A stretch of 64,000 nt of DNA from positions 24,302 to 88,301 of the forward strand of contig CAIOZY010000043.1 of assembly GCA_903862935.1 (NCBI GenBank), in the 5' to 3' direction. Below the pieces are notes generated by a model. The model did not search any database. It was not told the origin of the DNA and worked only from the letters and a program-made list of their open reading frames with translations. The position numbers and the translations under genes are program-made. This DNA is from an uncultured Opitutaceae bacterium (GTDB lineage Bacteria > Verrucomicrobiota > Verrucomicrobiia > Opitutales > Opitutaceae). Shown piece by piece: positions 62,508 to 64,000 of the stretch. Every line of letters starts with the position of its first letter. Within the stretch, counting starts at the first letter, position 1.

Positions 62508-62844
62508 AGGATACCCGGCGCGCTCCGGTCTCATCAGCAGTCCCGATCAGATTCTTGTTGGAGATGATAGGACCCTCTCCTTTCACCCGAAGCCGTAGCT
62601 GTTGTTGAAGGCGATGTAGTGATCGAGGTGGTACTGGAGGGCCCACATGCGCTTGGTGGTCGCCCATGACCTTATGCCCCCTGAGGCCAAGAACTCGGCG
62701 TGTTTCTTTCGTGCTCTTCGGGCAATGTGTCGGCCGGAAGAACATTCCCGGGGACTAGCCAAAAGTATCCCGCGCCGCAGGCTAGAAGCTGTCGTCTATA
62801 GGGACTTTCAAAACTTTCCGCACACTAAAGTCAGACCTCCTGAC
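62508..62844. other. Intergenic stretch without a recognised gene
   Basis: About 340 bp between the hypothetical gene and the transposase. The only defined element is the right inverted repeat at 62819-62831. A short minus-strand stretch (62586-62670) translates as TKRMWALQYHLDHYIAFNNS followed by YGFG and a stop; it could be the tail of a lost gene but I cannot name it. Confidence 0.4.
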
Positions 62845-62849
62845 CTAGG
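62819..62849. repeat. Right inverted repeat of a probable mobile segment
   Basis: CGCACACTAAAGT at 62819-62831 is the exact inverse of 61604-61616, and ACCTAGG at 62843-62849 is the inverse of the outer block at 61580-61586. The transposase reading frame from the right ends inside this outer block (stop at 62845), so two elements may abut here. Confidence 0.6.
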
Positions 62850-64000
62850 CCCCGTCAAAATGTCCGCTTTCTGGTGATTTGGCGGGCGTGGCGACCGAGA
62901 AGAGGAGGCGCAGAGGAGATCCCGGGAAAAAGGCGGGCGAGCGATTCAGCTCGTCGCATAGGGCAGCGATGGCGTGGGTTCGATGAGGGGAACTGAGAGG
63001 ATGCAGACGCACCCGGAGTTCGTGATCGGTGACCGCGAGGTCGGCGGTGGCCGCCAGGGCGGATTGAATGAGCGTCCGCCCTTCCTGGGCGGCCCGCCGG
63101 TAGTGGGGCTGGATCATGGCGACCAAGTCGCTCTCGGCTTGATAGGCGACCATTTTGACGAGGTTCATCAAGTGCTGACGCTCGGGCGCAAGACGCATGG
63201 TCTCTTCGCGGACGGCCTGTCGCACGGGGACGCGGGCGGGCAGTTTGGCCCGCTTGGCTTGGAGATCCTTGCAGCGTTGAAGCGCGGAGCGGACGGGTTG
63301 CGCCAAGGAGGCTTGGACCTTTTTCAGGCTGCGGAAGGTGACGGCGCCGGTTTCGCCCTCGAGTTGAACGAAAGCGCCCAAGCCATACTCCGCCTGCAGG
63401 CGCAGCAGCTCGGCCCGGGCGGCGCGGATGGGCTCATCGAGGGCCTTGCGAGCCGGGTTGGGCACATCGCGGGCAGGATCGTCGGGGAGGGCGTCATGTT
63501 CGGCCAAGGCATCCAAGGCGTATTCTTCGGTCAGATACTTGAAAAAGTTTTCCTGTCGCCAGCGTTCGAACATGCGATAAGCGACCTCCAAGGCCGGCAG
63601 GTCGTGGCGGGAAGTGAGGATGGCCGTTTGATGTCCGTGCTCGCGAAGGCGCGTGATCTGGCGCAGTCGCAGCTTGCCCCGCAGGAGCCGCACCCGCTGG
63701 TCGGCGAGAACGTAGGCGATCCGCCGGCCGTCGAGGCGCCCGACACGCCGGCAGAAGCGCTTGCGGGGCACCCGAGAGCAGCGGCCTTTGCGATAGGTGA
63801 GGACGTCAAAGCCCTGTTCGATCAGCCAAACAAACAGTTTTGGGCTGAAGCCCCCGCGGTCGAAGACGACCGTGACGCGGCGCTGGCCGATCAGGGCACG
63901 GACTTGCTGCAGCACCTCTGGGAGCATTTTGACCAGGCCGGCATTGGCTTCGGCGGTGATGACGAAGAGCGGATCGCCGTGCTGGTCGTTGACCCAGTAA
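62845..64000 (-). mobile_element. DDE-type transposase, 5' end beyond the window
   Basis: The minus-strand frame is open from the window edge to the stop at 62845, giving at least 384 residues. VTVVFDRGGFSPKLFVWLIE is the D-R-G-G-F motif of the second catalytic Asp in IS4/IS1634-like DDE transposases. YRKGRCSRVPRKRFC, AYRMFERWRQENFFKYLTEE (typical Y-x2-R-x3-E-like signature, with a Glu in position) and a long helical C-terminus follow. The first catalytic Asp would be upstream, possibly in YWVNDQHGDPLF or beyond the window. Exact IS family cannot be fixed from this portion. Confidence 0.75.

Noticed and set aside
62586..62670. Minus-strand fragment ending in FNNSYGFG before a stop, possibly a ketosynthase tail
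   Set aside because: Only the last few residues resemble the ketosynthase NSFGFGG motif and the preceding sequence does not fit; not enough to call a gene.
1..64000. tRNA, rRNA genes and CRISPR arrays
   Set aside because: None was recognised on reading either strand; a covariance-model scan would be needed to exclude small RNAs.

Overview
The window is about two-thirds G+C with tightly packed genes. The mix of genes points to a Verrucomicrobiota bacterium, probably of the Opitutaceae type: a large TonB-dependent receptor with an N-terminal carboxypeptidase-regulatory-like domain, many secreted pectin enzymes, Tmtc-like membrane/TPR proteins, a TIGR03790-type protein and a fused single-chain xanthine dehydrogenase. 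That placement is inferred from gene content; there is no rRNA or tRNA gene here to confirm it.

Region 1 (about 1-26.6 kb) is a pectin/galacturonan utilisation locus. It holds the end of kduI, a GH105 unsaturated glucuronyl/galacturonyl hydrolase, an ExuT-like MFS uronate transporter, a pectin methylesterase, two GH28 polygalacturonases, a LacI-family regulator, a TonB-dependent receptor and an SSS-family symporter. Embedded in it is a minus-strand operon of seven genes (18143 to 7114) with one GT39-like membrane protein, three full-length Tmtc-like membrane/TPR proteins and three short proteins that look like only the last membrane helix plus the TPR tail of the same family. Two near-identical perfect palindromes (GGATACGTATCC and GGACACGTGTCC) lie in the two divergent promoter regions of this locus and look like operators of the resident LacI regulator. 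An orphan RamA/RACE-type corrinoid reductive activase follows.

Region 2 (26.6-37.3 kb) is housekeeping: pyrH-frr-proB, a UvrD-type helicase, trxB, a VanY-type peptidase, then an atypical Fur-family regulator (no CxxC zinc motif, PerR-like box in its promoter) leading sufC-sufB-sufD-sufT.

Region 3 (37.3-58.2 kb) is the most interesting part: a nearly complete purine catabolic island. Its input enzymes are adenine deaminase, guanine deaminase and a fused xanthine dehydrogenase. Its ring-opening and energy-recovery part is an eight-gene plus-strand operon (39192-50815), mostly overlapping head to tail, plus divergent carbamate kinase and XdhC. It resembles the E. coli ygeW-ygeY-yqeA-ygfK-ssnA-xdhD cluster linked to anaerobic urate breakdown, but it is a variant. 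A dihydropyrimidine-dehydrogenase-like protein stands where YgfK would be, no hydantoinase (HyuA) and no YgeX are seen, and two fold-type-II PLP enzymes are present instead. The molybdenum hydroxylase of the operon has a 2Fe-2S subunit but no FAD subunit.

Region 4 (58.2-64 kb) has clpP, a TIGR03790-type secreted protein, a fluoride riboswitch driving crcB and a DUF190 gene, then a disturbed segment. This last part holds a fragment of a TonB-dependent receptor, a pair of inverted repeats enclosing an unknown secreted protein, and the 3' part of a transposase that runs off the window.
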